Assembly (NCBI GenBank): GCA_030407315.1
Contig: JALQPE010001760.1
Location: forward strand, 25,367-89,366
Length of the DNA stretch: 64,000 bases
Direction: 5' to 3'
Source: Asparagopsis taxiformis
Taxonomy: Eukaryota; Rhodophyta; Florideophyceae; Bonnemaisoniales; Bonnemaisoniaceae
Below, one piece after another: positions 12,367 through 22,402 of the stretch (position 1 is its first letter; each line of letters starts with the position of its first letter). A model generated the notes under the pieces. The model searched no databases. It worked only from the letters and a program-made list of their open reading frames with translations, and was not told the origin of the DNA. The position numbers and the translations under genes were made by a program.

Positions 12367-13218
12367 CGGAGGTGAGGCGAACCTTGCGCGGCGATTCATT
12401 CACTTTTATGTTTTCAACCGTCCATGAAGATGGAATGGTGCTGTATTAATATTGGTTTGTTCAGTGTGCGAGCCACAGGACGGCGGGATAAGTTGGTTGT
12501 GATGCGTTGTATCAGTTTTACGTTGGGTTTCTACTTTTTGGCCCGTCTGTGGTTGGGATGGGCGTTTCACAAGTCGCTCTCCCCGGTTCCATTTGTGGTG
12601 GCTTGTTGCGTTGGTGCGGAGTTGACACGTCTCTGGTAGGATGCTGTGGATAATTTGGACGGGAAGCCACGGGAGACTTGGGTAGGTGGCCGAAATAGCA
12701 GCGCTTGTCGGTATGCGTGGTTTGGGTGGAGGTCGCAAAGAGGGGCGGCCGAGAGGGAGGTATGGTTGGAAGGGAGAGGGTACTTGTCTGTGTTCAATAC
12801 AGTAGCGTCCGTTCCTTCCGTTCAACCGAAAATGGCGTCATGAATTGAAATTGGAGGAATAAATGACTTGAAGAAAATGGCATTGAATATGGAGCTGACC
12901 TAGATAAGCGTAGTGCGTACAATATTCAACGCCGCCTCCTTACATGAGTATTGTTGCAAGAAACAACATGCGTGCATGGAGTTATGGTCTTGCACAGTTA
13001 AAAAAACACGGTCCAGAGCGGGTCTAATGGCATATATATACCATATGGCACGCGCGCATTGGTTCAAGCAGTGACTACGCGGGACAGTGTGCCTTGTGTT
13101 AAGCAAAATTACACGTGGTTTGTTATGTCCGTATTGAAGAGATTCTAGTGCATGCACTTACCAAAGGTGAGGTCCTGGATGCACATGCTGGGAAACGATC
13201 GCAATCCGCGTCGACATC
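12367..13218. other. intergenic
   Basis: A plus-strand frame at 12424-12639 is ATG-led and somewhat hydrophobic but lies where the 3' untranslated region of the preceding gene is expected. The minus-strand frame at 12900-13157 contains a VILLNTRH segment resembling the VAFIATGTRH segment at 21.0 kb. No gene is called. Confidence 0.3.
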
Positions 13219-13473
13219 ATGCACTATTTGGAAGCAAGTCATAGCGTTGTATATACTAGAAAGTGGAGGAAAGCGGTATATTGGAGAAAAGATATTACAA
13301 ATGTCACCGATGAGGCGGCCTGCCGCGCTACTGGGCTGCGCTTACCATCATGTAACGTTACGGTGCAAGGATGCCAGGGGACTTGCAAGTGCCGTTGGCA
13401 TACGTTGAGATATTGGCCCATCAAACGTTTAGTTCTCGGGTGCTATTATGACACTATTTACGGAATGAATTGA
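13219..13473 (+). CDS. hypothetical Cys-rich protein (84 aa)
   Basis: An ATG-led frame with six Cys in its C-terminal half and a basic, Trp-containing sequence. No signal peptide is visible and no family is recognised. No second copy or clear TATA box supports it, so it may be a chance frame. Confidence 0.2.
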   Translation: MHYLEASHSVVYTRKWRKAVYWRKDITNVTDEAACRATGLRLPSCNVTVQGCQGTCKCRWHTLRYWPIKRLVLGCYYDTIYGMN

Positions 13474-13663
13474 TAGATTTTGGCCCATACAGATTACACA
13501 CAAGAAATGTTTCTTACCTGATGGTGAGCTTCAGCAACAGCTTACCTCAAAGGCACTCAACATGAAAGTATACGTGTCGCATCCACACACCCTAAATCAC
13601 ATCACCCTCCATGTCCGCCGCCTCGCCCGCCCGATTCGCGCTCACCTGCACAAACACAAGTTG

Positions 13664-13674
13664 TATTATAAAAC
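13664..13674 (+). promoter_or_regulatory. TATA box
   Basis: The sequence tattataaaac lies about 75 bp before the ATG at 13742, a spacing like that of the family 1 promoters. Confidence 0.35.
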
Positions 13675-13741
13675 TGACATGGCGACACCAACAACTTACC
13701 ATTGAAAGCGTTGCATCCAGCCATCGATCACTGGGCGCTTC

Positions 13742-13933
13742 ATGCTATCCGCGCTCGAACACGGCCGTTTGCCACGTAATCGCCGTTCCATCCATGTCCC
13801 CATGGTCCGTTCGGGACCCTCGCCCGTTTCAACTGACCGGCATGGAAGTGACGTCAGCGCGAAGCGATGGCGTCATATTGGCGAGGGAGTGGAACCATTT
13901 ACCAACGGTGCCCAGCTGACGCGACGCGGATGA
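13742..13933 (+). CDS. hypothetical basic protein (63 aa)
   Basis: A short, Arg-rich ATG-led frame of unknown function. The only support is a good TATA box about 75 bp upstream, the same arrangement as in the family 1 genes, and a size in their range. It has no SRQSHN tail or VPPM segment and is not called a family member. An overlapping frame beginning at 13611 is the alternative reading. Confidence 0.25.
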   Translation: MLSALEHGRLPRNRRSIHVPMVRSGPSPVSTDRHGSDVSAKRWRHIGEGVEPFTNGAQLTRRG

Positions 13934-16089
13934 GCTGTACACGTTTTTTTTCGTTTGCATAGTGAAAGGTGGATTTCGGTGGAATGGGTTTTTGCAGTTG
14001 AATTGCGTCTCGAGAGCACGGTCCCGAAGGATGTTATCTCTGCGATCTCCGGTTTTTTTCACATCCCACCATTATTCTAGACGGGGTCTCATAGCTGAAT
14101 GTAAAGATATGGCAGTAATTGCATCCACTCGCTTCGCGGAGCTTTTGCTGCATCGCTCACTACAACTCCACTGCTGGTCTTCTTTCTTCCGTCCACTCAG
14201 ATAATACAGGTAAAAAGTCAACGAAAATTGGCGGATTGATCGAGAGAAATTACACAAAATCAGTGTAAATTTATTTCTCCCCAGATCACAGTATGAAATC
14301 TGAGAGCTTTGAGCCGTCCAATTCTCTGGAGCTCAGCCGTACCGCATCTATCGTGACGAGCATTACTCCTGTTTCACTTTCTATGAGATTGTTACACAAC
14401 ATGTATAAAACGAGTGCACTACTGTTTAACTTTATTTACTACCTCCTCACTGAATTTCCAGCGGCAACAAAAGAACACGTCAGCCCATTAGCAACCGAAG
14501 AAAATACGTTTGTAAAGCATCGCTGCATCCCGTTCTAAAATTAGCTAATGCATGCACGAGTGCGCAGGACGACAGACCAGACCCGTCAACCAGAGATCAG
14601 ATCATATCGTTCGCCAATGGCACGCCGGCACTTCTATCGCTCATCTCGCGAGAGAAAACGCCCCCCAGCGGCCACGCAAGCTCATCTCGCCAGCGCGTGC
14701 CAACGTTACGTAGTTTGAAACACCCGTCGAGCTGCACTCTTGTCGACTCCGCTCCAATTGTCTCAAACAAGCAGTCGGTATGGAAGCGTGTAAATCGCGA
14801 GCAGAAAAAGTTTCTACTCTTTCGACGTGTGCCAAGTTTGGCCCGCACAGCTGCTTTGAATTTCTCTGTGACGTCGCGTTTTTTCCGTTGACGAGCCATC
14901 ATCATGCCGGCCGTTTTTTTGTTCCAAAATGGCGTCAAATGGATCAGAGCGGGTCGGTAACAATGCTTGAAATTATACGGGTGTGGAGGCTACTGTCATC
15001 CACGAAAAGGCCATCTGGAAACGGTTTGTTGTATGCGTTGTCAACAAAGATTGAATGTTGACACGTCGAAGCATTCCACCCTCATCATGAATGACTCGAC
15101 AAACTTCACTTAGCGAGGCACGTGCTGCAGCCATTGCATCGACCTGCGTGCGACCAAGCCGGGCACGTGGTCCGATGTATGATAAGTGACAGGTCTGCAC
15201 TCGATGTGAATTCAAAAATTATTTTGCGGAGGTGGCCAAAATTCAAGTCAAGAAACAATTGGTCAAACTTATTTTCATAACAAAAAATTATCTTTCAAAT
15301 TGTTTCAATTCTGCCAAACAAATCGATACAGTTGTACAAACAATACAGCGCGATCTTCATGCGCATCCATCACAAGCGCTGCATCTCGATCACGTTACAT
15401 ACCCAACGACCAGCTCGCAGCACCGCAGCTCAGCGCTGAACCGAGCTGCTGAAATGATGAGCCACCGCAAAAGAGTGGAATGCACGCGCCTTTCCACCGT
15501 CGATACCCGATTTCCGCCACGCCTAATCGACCATAACGAACCGGTCCTTCCGCCGCATCAGCACAACGTTGGCGCCACGAGCTCAAACCAATGCGACCAA
15601 TTTCCGCTCCAATTGTACCCTACATCCCATTTCCATGGAATCCCATCCCCGTTCAACACAAGTCCGCTCTCCATGACACGCCACGCCAGCAATGGTCTAA
15701 CAATGCAGTCGCTGTGCAACTCGCTCGTTCACCTGGCGCCCGCTTTCGTATGATCATTCCCAGAAACACCGCAACCGCTATGACTAATTAATCCATCGTT
15801 TTCCAATGCCAGCGCATCGCTTGTTTACATAATGCTCATCCTCGCTCCGCGATTAGTGCTCGATCTTACCTCGTTGGTGATTTGACGTCTCGCTCGCGCC
15901 CCGTTTATGTGTTGTCACCTGGAGCTTTCGCGCTCTGTGGTGTCAATCTTGGAGTAGACTTGAGGTGTTCATTCTCGTGTCGTCGTCTATGCGCGCAGTG
16001 TCTCGGCCAATACTTAAGCGTGCGAGTTGTCACATGCTGAAACGATCATCATTCACAGCATTCACGAACGCGCGACCTGCCAATTCAAC
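13934..16089. other. intergenic
   Basis: Several overlapping frames occur between 14.6 and 15.8 kb (for example 15232-15753), but none has a recognisable product, a second copy or a consistent start. The stretch between 15790 and 16010 is the promoter side of the gene at 16090. Confidence 0.35.
16011..16020 (+). promoter_or_regulatory. TATA-like element of family 1 copy 1
   Basis: The sequence tacttaagcg lies 79 bp before the ATG at 16090. The TAAGCG end recurs in front of other genes here (22187 and 19207) and in the 41.46 kb promoter. Confidence 0.4.
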
Positions 16090-16308
16090 ATGCCTTATCC
16101 ACCACCGTTGACCCCCAACAACAACACCGCCAATCCTCCGCGTCAACCACAGGCGGTTCCACGCCAGACACCAGCTGAATCAGACGTGTATATCCCGCCT
16201 TTCTATCTGCCATCTTCACGGCAGGATGCAGGACAGGCGTCTCAACCCACGCATTCGACTTCCACGCAACAAAGTCAAAATTACGGACACAATTGTCGCC
16301 GACAATGA
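16090..16308 (+). CDS. family 1 short protein, copy 1 (72 aa, diverged tail)
   Basis: This is the leftmost recognisable member of the family of short Pro-rich proteins. It begins Met-Pro-Tyr like copies at 19207 and 25958 and has the family's Asn/Pro-rich N-terminal third, a YIPPFYLPSS segment in place of VPPMxxLPxS, and a Ser/Thr-rich linker. The basic tail is reduced to TQQSQNYGHNCRRQ, so it is the most diverged copy. The Met at 16090 was preferred to an in-frame upstream Met because it aligns with the other copies and lies 79 bp after the TATA element. No signal peptide, membrane span or known domain is present. Function is unknown. Confidence 0.6.
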   Translation: MPYPPPLTPNNNTANPPRQPQAVPRQTPAESDVYIPPFYLPSSRQDAGQASQPTHSTSTQQSQNYGHNCRRQ

Positions 16309-17774
16309 AAACAGCCTCCAACCCAAAGTTACTGTGAATTCCCATCGCCGTCGAACACTCCCCCGTTTGCGTATATATCTACCTGCAAGACCTCTCTGCC
16401 TCATTATCGATCTACATCTGCTCTCTACTTGATTTGGAATACTCATCAGACGTGAAGATGACGTCACACTTGTGCTTATCCTACTGCTTCAACTGCATGT
16501 TTGATGCCAATTCATGCATCCGTGTCGAGCCGAACAAGTCTTCAGGCCGTTGCGTTGTACATTTGGCAACCAAAACTGTACTATCTGCTCTATTTTGTCT
16601 TGATGAATGTTTCCCCATGCGTTACTGGTTGATTGTCCTACCGATAATCAGCGTTTTGTTCGCAATGCATATTCAGCGTTATTGTACCAATCTTTTCGCG
16701 TTGTAGAATAGTATTTCGCCACCCTCTGAACCATGCATAAAATCTCGCCCACTTTCACAGGACGACTGCTGCCGTGACACAATTCGCAATCAAATGCCTC
16801 GAGTACCTGAACCGCTGCCCATCCCTCGTTCTTTTTCAGATCGGATCGTGGCCCTCCGGAGGAACTGATAGAAACGCCTCATACCGTCGATGATTTCTCG
16901 ACATAAAAAGTGTGAATATGTACATTACAGACGGGTGACGAATCTGTTGACGACGCATTCTGCCCATTCACTACTGCTTGTATGAAATTAGCACTATCTC
17001 TAGTTCACTTTTAAAGTTGCAGGATAGACGGATATCGAAAGAATGTGTACTATAAACTTCCAATTCACTCATCAGATGTGTCATACAACTGCATCGGGGC
17101 AGCAACCGACATTATAATTCGGTATGCAGTCACTGATTTCCATTCCATCTTCGTCTCATTGTACATTCCTTGTTCCGTACAGCTTAGACCCGTGGGTGTT
17201 CATCGAATATACGTTATCAAAAATTGGGACCCTCGTGACGAACTAGAAGTTTTCCGTGAATAACAGCATGATCCCACACCCTCTCACGTTATTCCAATAA
17301 CACAGACTATGAAGAATGGATTTCCTCGATTCAGCGAGTAGCTGAAACTCTGTACATCTTGAACGATGAGAAGAGCAATGTTCATGAGATTGAAGTAGAG
17401 TGAACCTTTCCACATCGGCCCTAGGGGAGAATTTAAGCATTGCGTTGGCAAGCTGCACGCATCACTGTGCAATTTCCACGTATGCGTCGTACGAATGAGC
17501 GAGTGTAAACTACTCTCGATGGTAGTGGCATACATTTGCATCCTGTGACTCCCTACAATGTTATGAGCTCATAGCCTTGGGGACTGTTATGCCTCCATAT
17601 GCTAGATATACGATAGACCTGTATGCTTCTTCTCAACAAATGAATTTCCAGTCGATGTACCATTAATCTTACGAGTACTCGTTTGCAGCCATTGTGCACG
17701 ATCGAATGGCTGACAATAATTTTCCGAAGGCAAGGATTGAGGAGTTCATTCGAAGGTATCGATATGCGACTGTA
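16309..17774. other. intergenic
   Basis: Some protein-like frames are present (plus strand 17045-17263, minus strand 17284-17541). The minus-strand one could belong to the spliced minus-strand gene proposed at 17775-18376, but I cannot connect it. Confidence 0.3.
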
Positions 17775-18376
17775 TTACATTTTCTGTGAGGTATGCCATT
17801 GGAGATGTGGCACACATGTAGTACGCCTTTCACAATCAGCCTGGCCCGTAACGATGTGCTTCGGGGGTGTTGAAACGATCACCGCGGGGATTTGTGTAGG
17901 AACGGATCGAAACGTGATGCAGTTGTAGTCTCCCACTGTGCAAAGCGTGCGAAGTTGGTGGAAGCTTCCTATCTGCACAAGAAGCAATGCACGAGATGTA
18001 GAATCATCGGATGACCCATCGTACACGACGGCGCTACCGTAAATGTGGGGTGGATGGCTCGCAAGACAATAGAAGCAACTGTCATACACTCCAATCGTTC
18101 TGTAAACAATCACTCCCTTGTGTGCATTACCACCAATTATGCTGCTGTGGCCAGTCGGTCACGTGCAGTTCGCGAGAGGATTAAGATGTACTTCTGACTC
18201 AAAGCTGAAGACGCATGATTGATGGCAACTCACAAAATGACATTGTTGCCAGGTGATACGGACTGAAGAACCATTTCATCATGGAAACGTATGGGAAAGG
18301 AAGAAACATATGTAATGGTGGAGGCTGCTGCTCGAGGGTTACGGAGTGGAGCACTCGCTTGCCGAGTGGCGGCAAT
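17775..18376 (-). CDS. putative spliced gene fragment, beta-rich unknown protein
   Basis: Two open segments on the minus strand can be joined in phase. The upstream exon ends at 18234 before a GTGAGT donor. An intron of 134 bp (18233-18100) ends in tgtttacag, and the second exon runs 18099-17775 to a stop. The joined frame crosses the junction without a stop and gives a beta-strand-like sequence with YVSSFPIRF, NNVILTI, a PPHIYGS turn, and later a DYNC..TF....PAVIV segment. Related segments occur on the same strand at 9.5-10.0, 10.8, 13.0 and 21.0 kb. The 5' end is not found: the first exon is open only to 18376 and may start at a splice acceptor near 18358. Function is unknown. Confidence 0.3.
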
Positions 18377-18979
18377 TCAGCATTTGTGCTAATTTCTAGT
18401 TCATGAAAGGGGATACACGCCCACTCCTGCGATATTGGTCCTTTCGGTCCTTCGCACGACATGCGTTGAAACATCCCCAAGCCGCTGTCGAATTGCCGTG
18501 TGATGCGCTCTACCTTCATAGCTAACTTGGGCTGTTGCTCAACATATTCTCTCTTTACAAAGATTATTGTTCTCTGAACACGGCGGACAATCTGTAATGT
18601 CCGAAGAAAAGATAACTCTGAAAGTAAATGGCCGTGGGCAGATTTGTTACTCTATCACATGAATTGTAAGTAAACTCATACAAGACCGAGAAGCAACTCG
18701 CTCAATTCTGAAGCAGTCGAGCCAACGCGCATCAGAACGGTTCAACAATTACGACAATATCGCAGACCAAGATTACGCTATAAAGTTGCGGAAGACGAGA
18801 CATGGAACAAGAAATGAGTTCAACAGGAGTCTGGTAAACTCCAGTATGAATCAGTGCAACATGACAGCGCCACATGTGTGCCCGTGATCGGCTAGCTAGT
18901 TAGCATAAGACGAAATTAACTCATGTAGATAGTTAAGCGATGGTAAATCCACGACAAAAGCTTGTGATATATCGACCGC
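18377..18979. other. intergenic
   Basis: This holds the unresolved upstream side of the minus-strand frame at 17775-18376 and the 3' side of the gene at 18980. No further feature is seen. Confidence 0.4.
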
Positions 18980-19207
18980 TTAGTGCCTTTTTGAACGACG
19001 ACTGGAATAGTTGCCGTTGTGACTCTGACGAGTAGAGCTCGAATGGCTTGACGAAGTCGAATGGCCCTCATACCCCATTGCGGGCGGTAATGGTTGCATC
19101 GGTGGGACTGCTACGTATTGTTCGGCCGCCGGTACCTGTTGGACGGTAGAGTAACCCTGCGGACGAGTCGTAGCGTAACTGGGAGTGTAGTGCGGCTGAT
19201 ACGGCAT
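18980..19207 (-). CDS. family 1 short protein, copy 2 (75 aa)
   Basis: A clear member of the family of short Pro/Tyr-rich proteins. It has the Met-Pro-Tyr start, the N-terminal Tyr/Pro/Thr segment with a TRPQG motif shared with the copy at 22187, the central VPPMQPLPP segment (near residue 40), a Ser-rich linker, and the basic tail TRQSHNGNYSSRRSKRH. The open frame extends further upstream, but the Met at 19207 is the one that aligns with the other copies. A TATA-like tacataagcg lies 114 bp upstream. No signal peptide or membrane span is seen, and the protein is predicted to be disordered. Function is unknown. Confidence 0.7.
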   Translation of the reverse strand: MPYQPHYTPSYATTRPQGYSTVQQVPAAEQYVAVPPMQPLPPAMGYEGHSTSSSHSSSTRQSHNGNYSSRRSKRH

Positions 19208-20911
19208 TTCGACGATGCAATGTGTCGGGGTTGTTTGAGTGAGGGCGGTGGTTGGCAGTGGTGATGTGAGCGGATGATGTTGGTGTGTGGACATTGAACC
19301 CATCGGTTGCTCGCTTATGTAGTGCGGTCTCGCTGCCGGACACCGCTGGTTGTGTTGGAAAGGCACCAACATGAACAGTATGCATTATTGGACTGATCGC
19401 GGCTCCAACACAGCCTCGCGAGTCAGATGTGCCAATGGGAGAGCACGTGGGATAGTGACGTATATTTCTTGGCTGCGGTCTGCTGCGACAGTACTTCTCT
19501 CGCTGATAAAAACGCGTCACAACAGACCGACGAGCGGCGACTTGGATGATATGTTGAATTCCACTCGATGTACACGACTAGCCATGCTCAGGGAATAGTG
19601 GACTGACATTGGCGATCGATAGATGGATTGAGTGGACAGATGACTTTGAAAAGCGGTATTCATATGCGTAACGAAATGAGCGTTATGCAAGTTGGTGGTG
19701 AGAGAAATCTCAACTGGCGTGAGATATTTGAAAAGGTCCCATTGAATTAGGCCACGGATACGGCTGGGAGAAGGCAGCGCTATTGGCTGCCACTCTCATC
19801 GTGATGCAACAGCGATTTGAATGGTGAGTCGTTGGCGCATACGACGGCACGTGAGCGGTGCAACGGCAGGCAATGAGTGGCTGAAGAAAGCGTCTTGCTC
19901 TGAAGGAAGTGCGTTGGCACGTCAAATCGTGATCTACACGTGCAGGTTCATCGAGTGGGGAGATAGAGCGCGTTTTGTCCGTCCCTGCTCTTTGACAGAT
20001 GTCTCAAAATCCACAGCAAGGCTAACAGGCAGATAGCCCTGACCATTACAGTGCCTTGAATTATCAGAAACGAATTGCGAAATGTTTGAATATTTTTCAG
20101 TGATGATGGCAGGGGCACAGCAAGACATAACAAAATGTTATGTCCTCTCTCTAGGTTTTGCCTGCACCGCACGTTGCACTATGAGAACAATGCACTGTCA
20201 TTGTGAGCCGAGGCGGTCGCAACTGGTCCACAAAAAGTTTTTCTTGCAGAAGGTGTAAATTGCAGGACCGTAGCAGCGTTTCTTTGCAAGACGGTCCTTC
20301 CATCAACTGGTTGCTGCATCCAACAATTGTCCAAGCATTTTGTCTGCTAAATCAGCGAACATACCATTAATTATCGATGATCTTGTTGCAGCAATGCTGT
20401 AATGCAGCACATTGCGAAAGAGGTGTCCCGTCCGCTTTCCATGTTGCTACTTTGTTCGTTGATATAATTCCACTCGTCTATCAAAAGGAACAAAGTCGTC
20501 TCACCTTCCTATATCATGCTGGATATCATTTACAGTCATTGATGACACGGCAAGCACGAACCACTTTAATCAATCCGTTGAGTAAATTAACCATTTATGA
20601 AAACAGTTATGCTACAGTTTTGTATACGCGAAGCATGTTTACCCTAATCCTTCAGGTCACGTCCCGAACACAATATTATATTGAAGCAGTCCCCAATTCA
20701 AGGGTCATAGAGAAAGTTTCAGATGAACGCTTAGGGTTGGCTGTAGGAGCATGAGGCTTGACCTTGACGTAAGCGCGTATATCATGGTTGATATTGTTTA
20801 CAGCCAAGAGAACTCTCAAATACCGCATTCGAGCGTTTTTGGGCCCACGTTCCACAAACGTATTCAACATTCATGCACTCGTCCGTTGTCATCTCATTGT
20901 AGCCACCAGAA
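19208..20911. other. intergenic
   Basis: A plus-strand frame at 20377-20754 is open but starts at TTG and has no homologue in the window. Nothing else is recognised. Confidence 0.35.
19312..19321 (-). promoter_or_regulatory. TATA-like element of family 1 copy 2
   Basis: It reads tacataagcg on the minus strand, nearly the same as tacttaagcg before copy 1. Confidence 0.4.
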
Positions 20912-21184
20912 CTACTCACGGTGTGCTACTCGACAACTCCACAATGCTTGTGTCGAATGGTGGCGCATCATTACAGGGAGATGTCTGGTCCCAGTTGCAA
21001 TGAAAGCGACCGGTAGTGGTCCTCTTTCTGCTACAGTACATTGAATTGTAACATACGCACCGAACACATCTGGGGTGTGAGGCGTGTGGAAAGAGTTTCC
21101 GATGTTGAACAGAATGGCGTCCCTGGCACCAATCGTAGCCGTTCGTACGGCAATGTGCGCAAATATGAAAAGAAATTGCGGCAC
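20912..21184 (-). pseudogene. possible decayed copy of the beta-rich frame at 17.8 kb
   Basis: The minus-strand frame contains an AILFNIG segment followed by HTPDVFGAYV, which matches the order and spacing of VILTIG and HPPHIYGSAV in the spliced frame at 17775-18376. A VAFIATGTRH segment follows, like VAFIRYATATAFH at 10.8 kb. The upstream part appears to change phase near 21150, so this looks like a broken or incompletely spliced copy. The resemblance is short and was judged by eye. Confidence 0.22.
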
Positions 21185-21384
21185 GTGTTGTCGGTGGCAA
21201 ATTCAATTCAGATGGAACGATCTGCCGAGCATAATAAAATCTGCAATTCTTCATCGATAACAGCACCACACCTCCTGCTGTGCAGATGCGCCCCAAATCG
21301 TTTCCACAAATCTGTTGGACTGTAATTTATCACCATGCTTTCCCTCAAAACCACCGCGACATCCCATCCCGCCCTACAACGCGC

Positions 21385-21498
21385 ATGCCGCTTGCCCAGT
21401 TCCAACCAAACCCGCAAGGCACACCAATGCCGTGCGTAATCCGCGCGCCCAAGCAGCAGCCAACGCAGCCTTGCATCATCCCGAGTTGGCGTTCGTAA
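21385..21498 (+). pseudogene. possible truncated family 1 copy
   Basis: A 37-codon ATG-led frame starts Met-Pro and has an NPQG segment resembling RPQG of the family 1 copies at 19207 and 22187. It stops before any VPPM segment or basic tail. The DNA around the cccgcaaggc core is also similar to the 22187 gene. This may be a decayed copy or coincidence. Confidence 0.25.
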
Positions 21499-22186
21499 TT
21501 CAATGACGTGCGATAAATTCGTCACGCAACTCGCGATTATACTGACGTTGCCTCCAATACGACGCGTTTTGACATCGCGCACAGTTTTGCCAGTTGAACA
21601 GGTTCCATCTCACAGAGCGCCTGTTCCAACGAGATGCATCTCTCTGTTGTGCGTACTCGACTCATGACCGCACCCACTGACGTCATCGCTGATACAAGTC
21701 TGTTTCAACCTCTCTCATTGTCCAACAAAATCGCGTCGTGTAATTTCCAACTGTCACACCCAGTCCTCTCACATGGCAGTAACATGTATCTCGCGTGTTG
21801 GACACGCGCGTACAGCTGGCATCTGGGTGTCATGGCAAGACGACGCAGTGATTCCTAGTTGGCTGGCAGAAATGGCACTGTTGTACTCGTTCCGAAAATA
21901 GCGCAGTACAGACGTTGTTGGAGAAATATTCATACCGACCAAGCAACCAACCGAGCAGTCATGATTGAAATGTCTCAGCAGCGCAGCGAGACACGCCAAG
22001 AATGGACGCACCATTCTATCGAGTTGAAATTCAACAAGTTTAGTGCCATCCGGCAACAAATTCGTTGCAACATCGCAGTAGATAAGCAGTGAATAAGCGG
22101 CTCGGTGGTTCTTTCGCCAGATTCAACGTTCACTCATATCACTTTCATCTCCGCTACGTTCACGACTTCTGTCCGTACCTATCGAA
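21499..22186. other. intergenic, promoter side of the 22187 gene
   Basis: An ataagcg element at 22092-22098 lies about 95 bp before the next gene and resembles the end of the TATA elements before copies 1 and 2. No gene is seen. Confidence 0.35.
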
Positions 22187-22402
22187 ATGCCGCATTACAA
22201 TACCAACACCCGCCCGCAAGGCCATGCAGCCAACCAGCAAGCTACGACTGGAGGACAACATACTCCGGTACCTCGGATGACAGATCTACCGCGTTCATTG
22301 GACAGTGCAGGCCATGCAAAACAGCCGGGCTACTCAGGCTCAGGTCGTCAGAGTCACAATTCGTACTACTCTTCCGGACGCCGCCAATGGCGCTTACAAT
22401 AA
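22187..22402 (+). CDS. family 1 short protein, copy 3 (71 aa)
   Basis: A member of the short Pro/Tyr-rich family. It begins Met-Pro-His-Tyr, shares the TRPQG segment with copy 2, and has a VPRMTDLPRSLDSAG segment where others have VPPMxxLPxSxxDxG. It ends in GRQSHNSYYSSGRRQWRLQ. The tail is close to the consensus, so this copy probably still makes a protein. A longer overlapping frame (22105-22647, another phase) is open but has no family resemblance and is rejected. There is no signal peptide, membrane span or known domain. Function is unknown. Confidence 0.7.
   Translation: MPHYNTNTRPQGHAANQQATTGGQHTPVPRMTDLPRSLDSAGHAKQPGYSGSGRQSHNSYYSSGRRQWRLQ

Noticed and set aside
12406..12825. Minus-strand frame of 139 codons
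   Set aside because: Low-complexity Pro/Arg composition, no second copy, and it lies over the probable 3' untranslated region of the 12139 gene.
17045..17263. Plus-strand frame with protein-like sequence
   Set aside because: It starts at GTG, has no copy in the window and no splice sites that extend it.
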